Shown here in pieces: positions 15,107-23,014 of a stretch of 37,717 nucleotides of DNA (position 1 is the stretch's first letter; each line of letters begins with the position of its first letter). The translations under genes and the position numbers were made by a program. The DNA is from Phycisphaerae bacterium (GTDB lineage Bacteria > Planctomycetota > Phycisphaerae > UBA1845), in NCBI GenBank assembly GCA_020056715.1, contig JAGVHG010000058.1, forward strand, positions 1-37,717, given 5' to 3'. The notes below the pieces were generated by a model. The model saw only the letters and a program-made list of their open reading frames with translations, searched no databases and had not been told where the DNA came from.

Positions 15107-16312
15107 ATGCCCGATACCCGTTTCGAGATCGACCCGGACATCGCCCGTGCCTCGACGCCGCCCGCGCGGGCCCATGCGGGGCTGTCCACCCATGCGGCGG
15201 CGCGGGAATGCATCGTTGCGCGAAATCGGAAGCTTCTGGTCGATGTCGATCAAATACGCATTCTCTGGAAGGTTACCACCTTAGGCGCGCTATTCCTTAT
15301 CGGATGTGCCTCACGTGACACCAAGCCCGCGGGGTCAGTCGCGTCCGCTTGGGCGGATCGTGATGCCAAAACCACTTCGCCTTCCACGGAGTACCGACCC
15401 CGACCGAAGAGCGATTCCGCCCCTGCTTCCGGTGAAATAGGTGTACAAGATACTCCGATTGCGTTCGTCGACGGTCGGCCCATCGGGCGAAATCGCGTGG
15501 TGGACCTGCTGCTTCGTTCGCACGGCGTCGGCGTGTTGGAGCAACTGATCGGGCTGGAGATTGCGGAGCAGGCCGCGACGGAGAAGGGGCTAAGCGTCAC
15601 GGAGCCGGACGTTGACTTCGAGTTCGACCTTGCTCTACGGCGGCTCTCCGATCCGCTTTCACCCGCGAGGTCCGACCCCGTCGATCGCGCGGCAGCGGAA
15701 GGTCTCCTCGACTCGGTCCTCGCGGAGCGCAACATTTCCCGCGAAGAGTTCCTAGTCACCCTCCGCCGCAATGCCTACTTGAGGAGGCTCGTCCAATCGC
15801 AACAGGTAATCAACGACGATCAACTTCGGGCCGAGTTTCGCCGCCGCTTCGGCGAGCGGGTTTCGGTGCGACATATTCAGTTAGGAAGCGCCGCGGAAGC
15901 GGGTCGGGTGCAGGATCGGTTGGCGGCGGGAGAGGACTTCGCGGACTTGGCGAGCCGCTACAGCGCCAACACAACTAGCGCCCGTAAGCAAGGTTTACTG
16001 GACCCGTTTTCCGCCAACGACGAAGAGATTCCGGCTGCCTTGCGCCAGGCCGCGTTCGCCCTCCAACCTGGGCAGGTCTCCAACGTCGTCCGCGTCGGCG
16101 AATGGTATCATCTCCTGAAACTCGACCGTGTGCTGCCCGCCGAGCCACGCGACTTCGATCAGGTTCGCGGCGAACTGGAGCGTGACCTGCGGGACCGTGT
16201 GAGCGAAGCCTCCATGCGCGATCTTTACGACAAACTGTTCCAGCAGGCGAACATCGACGTGCGGGAACCGGCGGTCCGCCCGGCGTTTGATCGCAAACAT
16301 GGACGCAAATAG
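15107..16312 (+). CDS. SurA/parvulin-type peptidyl-prolyl isomerase lipoprotein
   Basis: This protein should assist folding of exported proteins in the periplasm. A lipobox (LFLIGC, lipidated Cys near residue 67) anchors it. The chaperone region (about 130-250) has SurA_N-like helices, with TPIAFVDGRPIGR and RNISREEFLVTLRRNAYLRRL. The parvulin domain (about 250-350) shows VSVRHIQLGS, AGEDFADLASRYS, GLLDPFSANDEEIPAAL and FALQPGQVSNVVRVGEWYHLLKLD. Only one parvulin domain is present (E. coli SurA has two). The 50 residues before the signal core are unusually long and look like the start of a Rieske-type oxygenase. No alternative ATG, GTG or TTG lies nearer the lipobox, so the true start is unclear. 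A membrane gene follows 9 bp downstream. Confidence 0.82.
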   Translation: MPDTRFEIDPDIARASTPPARAHAGLSTHAAARECIVARNRKLLVDVDQIRILWKVTTLGALFLIGCASRDTKPAGSVASAWADRDAKTTSPSTEYRPRPKSDSAPASGEIGVQDTPIAFVDGRPIGRNRVVDLLLRSHGVGVLEQLIGLEIAEQAATEKGLSVTEPDVDFEFDLALRRLSDPLSPARSDPVDRAAAEGLLDSVLAERNISREEFLVTLRRNAYLRRLVQSQQVINDDQLRAEFRRRFGERVSVRHIQLGSAAEAGRVQDRLAAGEDFADLASRYSANTTSARKQGLLDPFSANDEEIPAALRQAAFALQPGQVSNVVRVGEWYHLLKLDRVLPAEPRDFDQVRGELERDLRDRVSEASMRDLYDKLFQQANIDVREPAVRPAFDRKHGRK

Positions 16313-16321
16313 GACGACCGA

Positions 16322-17092
16322 ATGCAAAGTATCGTATCGGGGCCGAGTACGGAACGCGTCGTCCGTACTTTGTTGCTCATGCTGCTTCTCGACGGTTTCA
16401 CCGTTGCCTACCTGTGGGATGGATACGTCGGCTATGCGCGGCAGAACGTGGCCGACCTGGTTCGACTCCTCGGACTACCGTCTGACGCGGCACCACCGAT
16501 CAATTCGACATTGACGGCAAGCGAAGCCCAACGGTTGGCACAGGCGGTTAAAGCCGGTGACGAGCTATCCGCGGTCACGGCTGTCCTCGGAAGACCAAAT
16601 CTGGAGCATGGCGGCGACGCCTATTTCCTAGGCCCGGGTGGATGGTTGAAGGTGACGGCAGCCGACCTGCCCTTGAGCAGGGCGGCGAGCAATCATTCCG
16701 CGGGCAGCCGAATCGCTAGCGCCGCCTGGACGAGTGGGCCTAAGACAGAGTCCGATCAGCAATGGCAACGTTGGATCGGCTATGCCCTTGCTGTCGGCGG
16801 TTTAATCGTCGCAATTCGCCTGGCCTTGGTATTGACTACGCGCCTGACACTGTTGGACGATGGATTGTTGCGGGGGAAGCACCTAATACCGCTCGACGCG
16901 ATCACCGCCCTTCGCGCCGATCCAGCCGGTCGATCGGGATACGTGGATATCGAGTATTCCGTCGAAGGACGTCTGCAACGTGTACGACTCGACCGCTACG
17001 TCTTCAAGCGATTGCCGGAGATCGTGACCGCCCTCTGCGAACGAAAGGGCTTTTCTAATCCTTGGGCTACCAGTCAGCACCTACGCCCTTGA
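16322..17092 (+). CDS. Two-helix membrane protein with a PH-like C-terminal domain
   Basis: I do not recognise a characterised family. Of 256 residues, one hydrophobic helix lies near the N-terminus (TLLLMLLLDGFTVAYL, about 15-33) and a second at 151-173 (WIGYALAVGGLIVAIRLALVL). The region between is polar and should be periplasmic. The C-terminal stretch (LTLLDDGLLRGKHLIPLDAI, VDIEYSVEGRLQRVRLDRY) has the strand pattern of bacterial PH-like (bPH/DUF304) domains, which is an inference. The ATG lies 9 bp after the SurA-like stop, so co-transcription is likely. Its last 19 bp overlap the 3' end of aroK on the other strand. Confidence 0.65.
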   Translation: MQSIVSGPSTERVVRTLLLMLLLDGFTVAYLWDGYVGYARQNVADLVRLLGLPSDAAPPINSTLTASEAQRLAQAVKAGDELSAVTAVLGRPNLEHGGDAYFLGPGGWLKVTAADLPLSRAASNHSAGSRIASAAWTSGPKTESDQQWQRWIGYALAVGGLIVAIRLALVLTTRLTLLDDGLLRGKHLIPLDAITALRADPAGRSGYVDIEYSVEGRLQRVRLDRYVFKRLPEIVTALCERKGFSNPWATSQHLRP

Positions 17093-17652
17093 GCGTTGGT
17101 GCGTCCGTCCATAACACCTGGCGGCCGGACGCGCCTGACGATTTCCCCAGCGATTTCCCGTGGCTCACGGTCAACCGTTTCGATCTGAAAGTCGGCCGCT
17201 CGCAGGTAATAGGGAGTCCGCTCTGCGAGTAGCCCCCGCACCTCCTCGATCCCCGACTGGTCGGTCAATGGAGGGCGCAAACTCGCGGTCGCCGGGTCCG
17301 TCGAAATCCGTTGCCAAAGCACTTCGGCCGGCGCCGTCAACCAAACAAGAATGGCGGCCGCCCGGAGCGCATCGAGATTCTGTTGATGAAGCACCGCGCC
17401 CCCACCGACGCTGATGACCGCAGGCGGAGATTGGACAACTTCGTGGATCACCTCGGACTCTCGTCTGCGAAAACAAGCTTCACCCTCGGCTGCGAATACC
17501 TCGGCTATCGACCGGCCTGCTCGTTGGGCGACCAGTTCATCGGTATCGACGCACTCGCCGCCGAGTAGGCGTGCAAGGATGCGTCCGACCGTCGTCTTGC
17601 CGCACCCGCGGGCACCGATCAAGGCGATGCACTTGGGCTGATCCCTGGTCAT
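17074..17652 (-). CDS. aroK: Shikimate kinase
   Basis: This 192-residue cytosolic P-loop enzyme phosphorylates shikimate at the 3-hydroxyl, the fifth step of the shikimate pathway. Residues 13-20 form the Walker A loop (GARGCGKT). Asp36 and Asp38 (CVDTDEL) bind Mg and shikimate. CFRRRESEVI and GGGAV (83-87) supply the Arg and Gly contacts, and RPPLTD marks the lid. The ATG overlaps the TGA of aroDE by the ATGA pattern, so the two proteins, acting in sequence, are translationally coupled. The C-terminal tail VMDGRTNAQGRRC is extra and overlaps the convergent membrane gene. Confidence 0.93.
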   Translation of the reverse strand: MTRDQPKCIALIGARGCGKTTVGRILARLLGGECVDTDELVAQRAGRSIAEVFAAEGEACFRRRESEVIHEVVQSPPAVISVGGGAVLHQQNLDALRAAAILVWLTAPAEVLWQRISTDPATASLRPPLTDQSGIEEVRGLLAERTPYYLRAADFQIETVDREPREIAGEIVRRVRPPGVMDGRTNAQGRRC

Positions 17653-19274
17653 GGCGTATGTATCCCGCGCGTCACCAGATCACGAGCTTGTTGCAGATCG
17701 GGTGCCCGACCGGTCCAGAGTTCGAACTGCATCGCGGCCTGGCGGACGAACATGTCCAACCCATTGAGCGTCGCACACCCCGCCGTCGTTGCATCATGAA
17801 GCAATTGCGTCTGCAACGGACGGTAGATCAGATCAAACACCAGTCGGCAACCGCCCAATGAGTCCGCCGGTATCGGCGACTCGTTTACTTTCGGCCACAT
17901 GCCCACCGGAGTGCAGTTGACAAGCACTTCGCCGCGACGCCTACCTCGATCCTCCCAAGCCGCCGCCATGACGCCGCACTCGTCCGCGAACGATTTGGTG
18001 CGTTGCGGCGTTCGTCCGTAGACAGTCACTCGACATCCGAAATCGCGCAGACCTTCGACGACTGCCCTTGCCGCTCCGCCCGATCCGAGCACATCAACCG
18101 GCAGTCCAGCCAAGTCCGAACGATCGCATCGAAGTGCGTTGCACATTGACGTAATTGCCGCGTAGCAGTCGGTGTTGTAACCCGTCGGTCGGCCGCCATC
18201 GAATACGAGGGTGTTGATCGCCCCGATCCGCTGACTTAGAGAATCCGCGCCCTCGCCTACCCACGCCCGCGCCGTGACCTTGTGCGGAATGGTCACGCTG
18301 AACCCCCCGACATCCAGCCACGGACGCTTCATGCAACCATCGAGGAATCGCGCCAACCCGTCGCCGTTCGCGCCCACGCGCATCGGCAGATAGACGGCGT
18401 TGATTCCCGTATCCGCAAACCACCGGTTGAACAGAAAGGGGCTAATCGAATGGACGATCGGATCACCAAGGACGCCGTACACTTTGGTCGATCGGTCAAT
18501 GTTCTTCCAGCGATACGACCCGATCATTTCACCGAGTGTGGTCTGCCCCGGAGCGGTCGCTTCGTCAGCCGCGAGCGTGCAAAAACTCCCAAAGGCGTTG
18601 AACTTCTTGGCGAGCACGCGAGTCCACAGTCCCTCCTCGCCCATGCAGACGGCCATGACGGACGACCCGTGCTCGTGCATCACATCCAAGGCCGCAAAGC
18701 TGTCCACGATATGAGCGCCGCGATACGCAACCTTTGCCACGGCCCGGTGCGCGTCGATCATTTCGTGTACGACGGCGTCAAGATTTTCCGGACATCGCTC
18801 AAAATCGTGTGAGGACAGGATCAATCGACGACTTTGGCCGTCCGTCGAAGCCGCCGCCGACAAGGTCGTTTTGTGTGGCGGCGGATCGGATCCGTCCGGC
18901 GTACTCGGCGGCGTATCCGCCCCCACGCAGTGGGCCGCGGCCAATCCCACTTTCTGGCGGATGTTGTCGGATCGTCGCCAATCCGCCAGTTCGAAGTCCA
19001 CATACGCGCCGGTTCCCCTGGCCGCTGCGATCAAACGCGAAACGCGCTCCATTGTATCGCCGCGAAAGCACCCGCCCTCCTCCGCGCTCCGACAGGTAAC
19101 GATCCACGAGCGGTCTTTGTGAGCCTTCAGGTATTCCGCCAACGTGCCCGGATCGCCGTCGAACGCATCCATGCGAACCTCAACCCCGTCGGCCCCGCCC
19201 GCCCACGCCCTCTCGGCGCGCGAGACGAGATCGCCGAGGCTCTCCGCAAGGATCGAAGTCACCAGAAGGGTCAT
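17649..19274 (-). CDS. aroDE: Bifunctional 3-dehydroquinate dehydratase / shikimate dehydrogenase
   Basis: One 541-residue chain carries two successive shikimate-pathway activities. Residues 1-260 are a type I (class I, Schiff-base) dehydroquinase: Glu32 in VEVRMD, His156 in SSHDF and the imine-forming Lys181 in AKVAYR. A Pro/Ser/Thr-rich insert at about 120-148 precedes the catalytic His. Residues 265-541 are the NADP-linked shikimate dehydrogenase: SISP at 276-279, catalytic Lys332 in IPHK, GYNTDCYA, the nucleotide loop GSGGAARAV and NCTPVGMWP. GGAG lies 6 bp before ATG 19274, so the TTG six bases upstream is less likely. The same fusion occurs in plants and some bacteria. Confidence 0.95.
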   Translation of the reverse strand: MTLLVTSILAESLGDLVSRAERAWAGGADGVEVRMDAFDGDPGTLAEYLKAHKDRSWIVTCRSAEEGGCFRGDTMERVSRLIAAARGTGAYVDFELADWRRSDNIRQKVGLAAAHCVGADTPPSTPDGSDPPPHKTTLSAAASTDGQSRRLILSSHDFERCPENLDAVVHEMIDAHRAVAKVAYRGAHIVDSFAALDVMHEHGSSVMAVCMGEEGLWTRVLAKKFNAFGSFCTLAADEATAPGQTTLGEMIGSYRWKNIDRSTKVYGVLGDPIVHSISPFLFNRWFADTGINAVYLPMRVGANGDGLARFLDGCMKRPWLDVGGFSVTIPHKVTARAWVGEGADSLSQRIGAINTLVFDGGRPTGYNTDCYAAITSMCNALRCDRSDLAGLPVDVLGSGGAARAVVEGLRDFGCRVTVYGRTPQRTKSFADECGVMAAAWEDRGRRRGEVLVNCTPVGMWPKVNESPIPADSLGGCRLVFDLIYRPLQTQLLHDATTAGCATLNGLDMFVRQAAMQFELWTGRAPDLQQARDLVTRGIHTP

Positions 19275-19311
19275 ATTCAACTCCGCACGATTGACTATAG
19301 CTAAAACGCCA

Positions 19312-19357
19312 AAACGCCGAAATGCCGAAATTTCGGCTTTTCCCCATTTCGGCGTTT
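19312..19357. repeat. Nested palindromes between aroDE and the transglutaminase gene
   Basis: AAACGCCGAAATG (19312-19324) pairs perfectly with CATTTCGGCGTTT (19345-19357), and a 14-bp palindrome GCCGAAATTTCGGC lies inside at 19324-19337. This sits in the divergent regulatory gap. A TATACT at 19373-19378 could be a plus-strand -10, but no matching -35 is seen. Similar CGAAA/TTTCGGCG units occur around 3470-3506. Confidence 0.65.
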
Positions 19358-19441
19358 ACACGTTTGTCGGTGTATACTTTGATGACGCGAAGCAGGGTCG
19401 CCCAACGCGACAGCCGACCTGAAACCACGGAGCATCCGACG

Positions 19442-20296
19442 ATGCATTCATTTTTCTTCCTCAACACCCTCCCCTGGTACACCCGACTACCGATCAAGTG
19501 GGCGATCCTAGGCCTCACCGTTTTCCTCGTTTGCTTCCCCTACCCCAATCTATTTCTGCGCCACGTCCGTCACTGGAGGAACCCCAACGCCCTGATCGAG
19601 CCTGACGCACCCGCCCTCCAACCGTGGGTTGCGGAGCTTCGGCCCGAGCTGCCCGCAGACCTCCCTCCGGACGAAGCCCTCAAACGTGTCGAGCGATTCG
19701 TCTATAAAAAAGTTCCATACGAATGGGACTGGAATACCTGGGGTCTCGGCGACTATCTCCCGACGGTGGCTGAGGTGATCGAGATGGGTAAGGAGGACTG
19801 CGACGGGCGAGCGGTGGTCGCGGCCTCGCTTCTTCGAAACTTCGGCTTCAAGGCCCAGATCGTCACCGACTTCGCCCATGTCTGGGTCAAAACCGACAAA
19901 GGTGAGGTGATGGGTCCCGGACGTCGCAACGCCGTCGTTTTCACCGATCGAGGGCTGCAGTTCCATGTGCTGGCCCTCGCTGGATTGCCCGAAGCAACGG
20001 TTTATGGCATCGCCGTCTTTCCGCTCATCCGTGAACTGATCGTTCTGTTCGTCGCCTGGTGGTTGCTGCTTCGGACCAACGCCGGCGCCGCCCGCAGCCT
20101 TCTCGCACTTGTACTTCTTTGTATGGGGTTGTTGGCTCTCAGAAGAGGCGGCGCCCAATACCTCAATCCCATCCTGTGGATGCAAATATCCGGCGCACTG
20201 GCCATGGCCACGGCGGTCATTTCCATACTTCTACGTAACGGACGTCCTTCCCCAACCGAGATACTCGCCACATCCAGCGCGGAAAAGTCCATGTAA
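19442..20296 (+). CDS. Membrane-anchored transglutaminase-like protein
   Basis: The 284-residue protein has a membrane helix at about 17-35, a papain-like transglutaminase core and three further hydrophobic helices (188-210, 216-233 and 244-265). The core shows the triad pattern: Cys120 in GKEDCDGRAVVAASLLRNFGF, His146 in DFAHVWVKTD and Asp152. Bacterial relatives are often predicted cysteine proteases or peptide-binding enzymes. GGAG near 19428 supports the ATG at 19442; the longer frame runs through the intergenic palindromes. Substrate unknown. It precedes sppA by 107 bp. Confidence 0.75.
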   Translation: MHSFFFLNTLPWYTRLPIKWAILGLTVFLVCFPYPNLFLRHVRHWRNPNALIEPDAPALQPWVAELRPELPADLPPDEALKRVERFVYKKVPYEWDWNTWGLGDYLPTVAEVIEMGKEDCDGRAVVAASLLRNFGFKAQIVTDFAHVWVKTDKGEVMGPGRRNAVVFTDRGLQFHVLALAGLPEATVYGIAVFPLIRELIVLFVAWWLLLRTNAGAARSLLALVLLCMGLLALRRGGAQYLNPILWMQISGALAMATAVISILLRNGRPSPTEILATSSAEKSM

Positions 20297-20403
20297 GTTC
20301 TTGTCGAAACGGGCGTTCCGTCCTTCCAACTCGTCGATAGCCTTGATACGATGCTCCGACGTACAGCGCGTTGCTGCTCTAAAATAGTTAAGGAACTGAA
20401 ACG

Positions 20404-22272
20404 ATGAAAACAAAACACACACTCTCGATGGTCTTCGCCCTGCTGGTGCCGCTGGCGCTCACAGGATCAACCTCCGCGCAATTCGATCAGCTCAAGAAGC
20501 ACGTTCGGGCGGCGCTGGGCGAGGAGGAAGCCAACAAGCAGATCGCCTATTTCAAGATCAAGGGTCCGCTCGCCGAAACGCCGGTGAACATGCCGCCGTT
20601 GTTCGGCAGCGAGCCGCCGATGTCCTTAAAGGGGTTGCTCGAACGATTCAAGGAGGCCCGGCTGGATAAGAACGTCGTCGCCGTCTTGATCGATCTGCAG
20701 AACGCCTCGCTAGGGATGGCACAATTAGAGGAGCTGCACGACGCCTTGCGTAAGTTCGCCGCCGTCGACAAGCCCGTCTTCATGCACGCCGATTCACTCC
20801 GCACCGTAACCTACGCCGCGGCCACCGGCGCCTCGCACATCAGCGTCGTACCCACGGGCGATGTTTGGTTGCTCGGCTTGTACGGCGAGACGCCCTACCT
20901 CCGCGGATTGTTGGACAAACTCGGCTGCACGCCGGATATCGAGCACTGCGGCGACTTCAAGACCGCGGGCGAACCGATCATGCTCAAGGAACCGTCAGAA
21001 CCGTCGAAGCAAATGACCAAGTGGCTGCTGGACGGATTGTATGCGGGTCTCGTCGAGCGCATCGCCAAGGGGCGGGGAATGTCGCCGGAGAAGGTCACCT
21101 CGCTGATCGACAACGGACCTTACTCCGCCGAGGAAGCCCTCGCCGCGGGACTCATCGACTCCGTGAAGCATCGTCAGGACTTCATCGCCGATTTGAAGAC
21201 CCGCTACGGCGAAGGGGTTGAGTTCGCGGCCGATTACGGCAAGAGCGACGACATGGACATGCCTCAAGACCCCTTCGCCATGTTCTCGTTCGTGATGCAG
21301 CTATTGAATCCCACGCCGAAAGTCTACACCGAGCCGAGTGTCGCCATTGTCTACGTCGAAGGGGCGATTCAAACCGGCGCAGCCGAGGTCAGCCCCTTCG
21401 GCGGCAGCAGCGGCGCGTATAGCACGACCCTCCGCAAGGCCTTGGACAAAGCCGCCGGTGACGACTCCGTGAAGGCCGTGGTGATGCGCGTCGACTCGCC
21501 GGGCGGGTCGGCCCTTGCTTCGGAAATCATCCTCGACGCCTCCCGCCGCGTAGCGGCCAAAAAACCGCTCATCGTCTCCATGGGCAACGTCGCGGGCAGC
21601 GGCGGGTACTACGTCACTTGCGCTTCGGATACCATTTTCGCCGACAGCGGCACGATCACGGCTTCCATCGGCGTCATCGGCGGCAAGATCATCACCACCG
21701 GAATGTGGGACAAGGTCGGCATCAACTGGCATGGTGTGCAGCGCGGCAAGATGGCCGGAATGATGAGCACCGCAGCCCCCTTCAGCGAACCCGAACGTGT
21801 CAAAATCCGACACTACATGGACACGGTCTACGGCATTTTTAAGAAACACGTGACCACCGCTCGCGGGGCCAAACTGAAAAAACCCATCGACGACATCGCC
21901 GGCGGTCGGGTTTTCACCGGCGCTCAAGCGCTTGATATCGGATTGATCGACAAGATCGGCGGACTGGAAGACGCGATCAAGTTCGCCGCCCAGCGCGCCA
22001 ACCTGGGAGAGTATGACATCCGCGTCATCCCTGAACCGCCCGGCATCTTCGACCTGTTCAAGCGGCACGATGAGGAGGACGAACACGCCGAGACCTCCAC
22101 CCCGCCGCGGCTCTCGCTGACCAAGCTGCCGCCGTTTGACACCATGCTGTCGACCCTTGCTACGATCGACCCGCTCCGCGTCCAAGCCATCGTGCGCTCG
22201 CTGCAACGGATCGAACTGCTCCACGCCGAGAGCGTCATCACCATGATGCCCGACGAACTCCTAATTCGGTAG
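20404..22272 (+). CDS. sppA: Signal peptide peptidase, long form
   Basis: This 622-residue protein matches the tandem-repeat 67-kDa type of SppA, which degrades leftover signal peptides. A hydrophobic N-terminus (MVFALLVPLALTGSTSAQ) serves as signal or anchor. Two ClpP-like crotonase domains follow. The Ser-Lys dyad is split across them: Lys186 in DFKTAGEP, matching E. coli Lys209, and Ser399 in GNVAGSGGYYV, matching Ser409. VDSPGG at 363-368 is the oxyanion region. The last 80 residues are an acidic extension (DEEDEHAETSTPP). AAGGA ten bases upstream supports the ATG. A transglutaminase-like gene precedes it on the same strand. Confidence 0.92.
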   Translation: MKTKHTLSMVFALLVPLALTGSTSAQFDQLKKHVRAALGEEEANKQIAYFKIKGPLAETPVNMPPLFGSEPPMSLKGLLERFKEARLDKNVVAVLIDLQNASLGMAQLEELHDALRKFAAVDKPVFMHADSLRTVTYAAATGASHISVVPTGDVWLLGLYGETPYLRGLLDKLGCTPDIEHCGDFKTAGEPIMLKEPSEPSKQMTKWLLDGLYAGLVERIAKGRGMSPEKVTSLIDNGPYSAEEALAAGLIDSVKHRQDFIADLKTRYGEGVEFAADYGKSDDMDMPQDPFAMFSFVMQLLNPTPKVYTEPSVAIVYVEGAIQTGAAEVSPFGGSSGAYSTTLRKALDKAAGDDSVKAVVMRVDSPGGSALASEIILDASRRVAAKKPLIVSMGNVAGSGGYYVTCASDTIFADSGTITASIGVIGGKIITTGMWDKVGINWHGVQRGKMAGMMSTAAPFSEPERVKIRHYMDTVYGIFKKHVTTARGAKLKKPIDDIAGGRVFTGAQALDIGLIDKIGGLEDAIKFAAQRANLGEYDIRVIPEPPGIFDLFKRHDEEDEHAETSTPPRLSLTKLPPFDTMLSTLATIDPLRVQAIVRSLQRIELLHAESVITMMPDELLIR

Positions 22273-22312
22273 GTTGGCCCTGATTCGGAAAGCTCGGTTG
22301 GGCATTCCCTCT

Positions 22313-22327
22313 CCCCCGTTTCGGGGG
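22313..22327. terminator. Hairpin downstream of sppA
   Basis: CCCCCG (22313-22318), loop TTT and CGGGGG (22322-22327) form a stable stem 40 bp after the sppA stop, with outer C-rich and G-rich flanks that could pair further. There is no T-run, and the text resembles the common CCCTCTCCC-type repeat, so its role as terminator is uncertain. Confidence 0.4.
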
Positions 22328-22403
22328 GTCAGACGAGCCGACCGAGGAGGGAGGGTCCGAGGGCAAGGTGAGGGGGCGAAGCGCGACGTCCGACAGACCA
22401 TGA

Positions 22404-22718
22404 CTATCCCAAGTCCAGTGAGTATCGGAGAGCTTGGTCGAGCGTAAAGAGGCGATCCCCGGAGAGCGTGGCCATCTGTTGCCGGAATCGATCTTTGGAG
22501 ATCGTATGAAGATTATCGGTATTTACGACGCAGCTATCGGGCATTCCGTCCGTAGGCGAAAGCAGCACTTCGCAGGGTAGCGACCGCACGACTCGCGTGA
22601 CCTCGGCAATCGTGACGTTCCGCCGTCTTTGGATTCCCTCGACACGTGAAACGATTACGACCGGACGAAAACCGGCATCCCCGGCAAGTTCGGCCCACCA
22701 AACCTCACCGCGTGTCAC
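22404..22718 (-). CDS. MazF/PemK-type toxin (predicted endoribonuclease)
   Basis: The 104-residue protein has the PemK/MazF SH3-like fold: TRGEVWWAEL, then GFRPVVIVSRVEG, RNVTIAEVTRVV, SCVVNTDNLHTISKDRFRQQM and LFTLDQALRYSLDL. The Arg of RGEVW, the R-P-V-V strand and the N-T-D-N-L-H-T-I turn are family hallmarks. MazF toxins cleave mRNA at short motifs, a specificity that cannot be read here. The start is GTG, overlapping the antitoxin stop as GTGA, so the pair is translationally coupled. It ends converging on the 3' side of sppA. Confidence 0.88.
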   Translation of the reverse strand: MTRGEVWWAELAGDAGFRPVVIVSRVEGIQRRRNVTIAEVTRVVRSLPCEVLLSPTDGMPDSCVVNTDNLHTISKDRFRQQMATLSGDRLFTLDQALRYSLDLG

Positions 22719-22939
22719 GAGCGTGCCCGCCCGCCGTTCCGCAGCGTGTCAGGATAATACATGGACCAATCCTCATCCTGAGTCGATTCGGTCCATGTCG
22801 CGAGCCCGCGCTTTCCGACGGCGGCTTCATCGTCGCCACCCTGGGAAAACGCCTCTGCTGACAAAAGACGAACGAGCTGCTCTCGCTGGACTGACGAAAG
22901 CCCGTTTGCCTGTTCCAGAATCGCTTCCAGCTTGGTCAT
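22715..22939 (-). CDS. Small antitoxin paired with the MazF-like toxin
   Basis: A 74-residue protein precedes and overlaps the toxin, the standard place for a MazE-like partner. It does not show the AbrB-type N-terminus of classical MazE. Its beginning is helical (MTKLEAILEQANGLSSVQREQLVRLL), followed by a disordered acidic tail with DEDWSMYYPDTLRNG. An unrelated antitoxin family is therefore likely; the assignment rests mainly on the 4-bp GTGA overlap and size. Its start lies 75 bp from the polA stop. Confidence 0.65.
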   Translation of the reverse strand: MTKLEAILEQANGLSSVQREQLVRLLSAEAFSQGGDDEAAVGKRGLATWTESTQDEDWSMYYPDTLRNGGRARS

Positions 22940-23014
22940 GATTCATATCCTAGCCGATTTCGGGGTGACTTTCAACCCGTTCGATAATCCTGACCTTCCG
23001 CCGCACCGGCCCGG

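Noticed and set aside
14957-15253. Upstream extension of the HicB frame
   Set aside because: GGAG and ATG at 14956 set the start; the extension runs antisense to the SurA-like gene and through a hairpin repeat.
21301-22224. Long antisense frame over sppA
   Set aside because: Shadow of the conserved SppA frame; Asp/Val/Gly-rich composition typical of antisense GC-rich reading.
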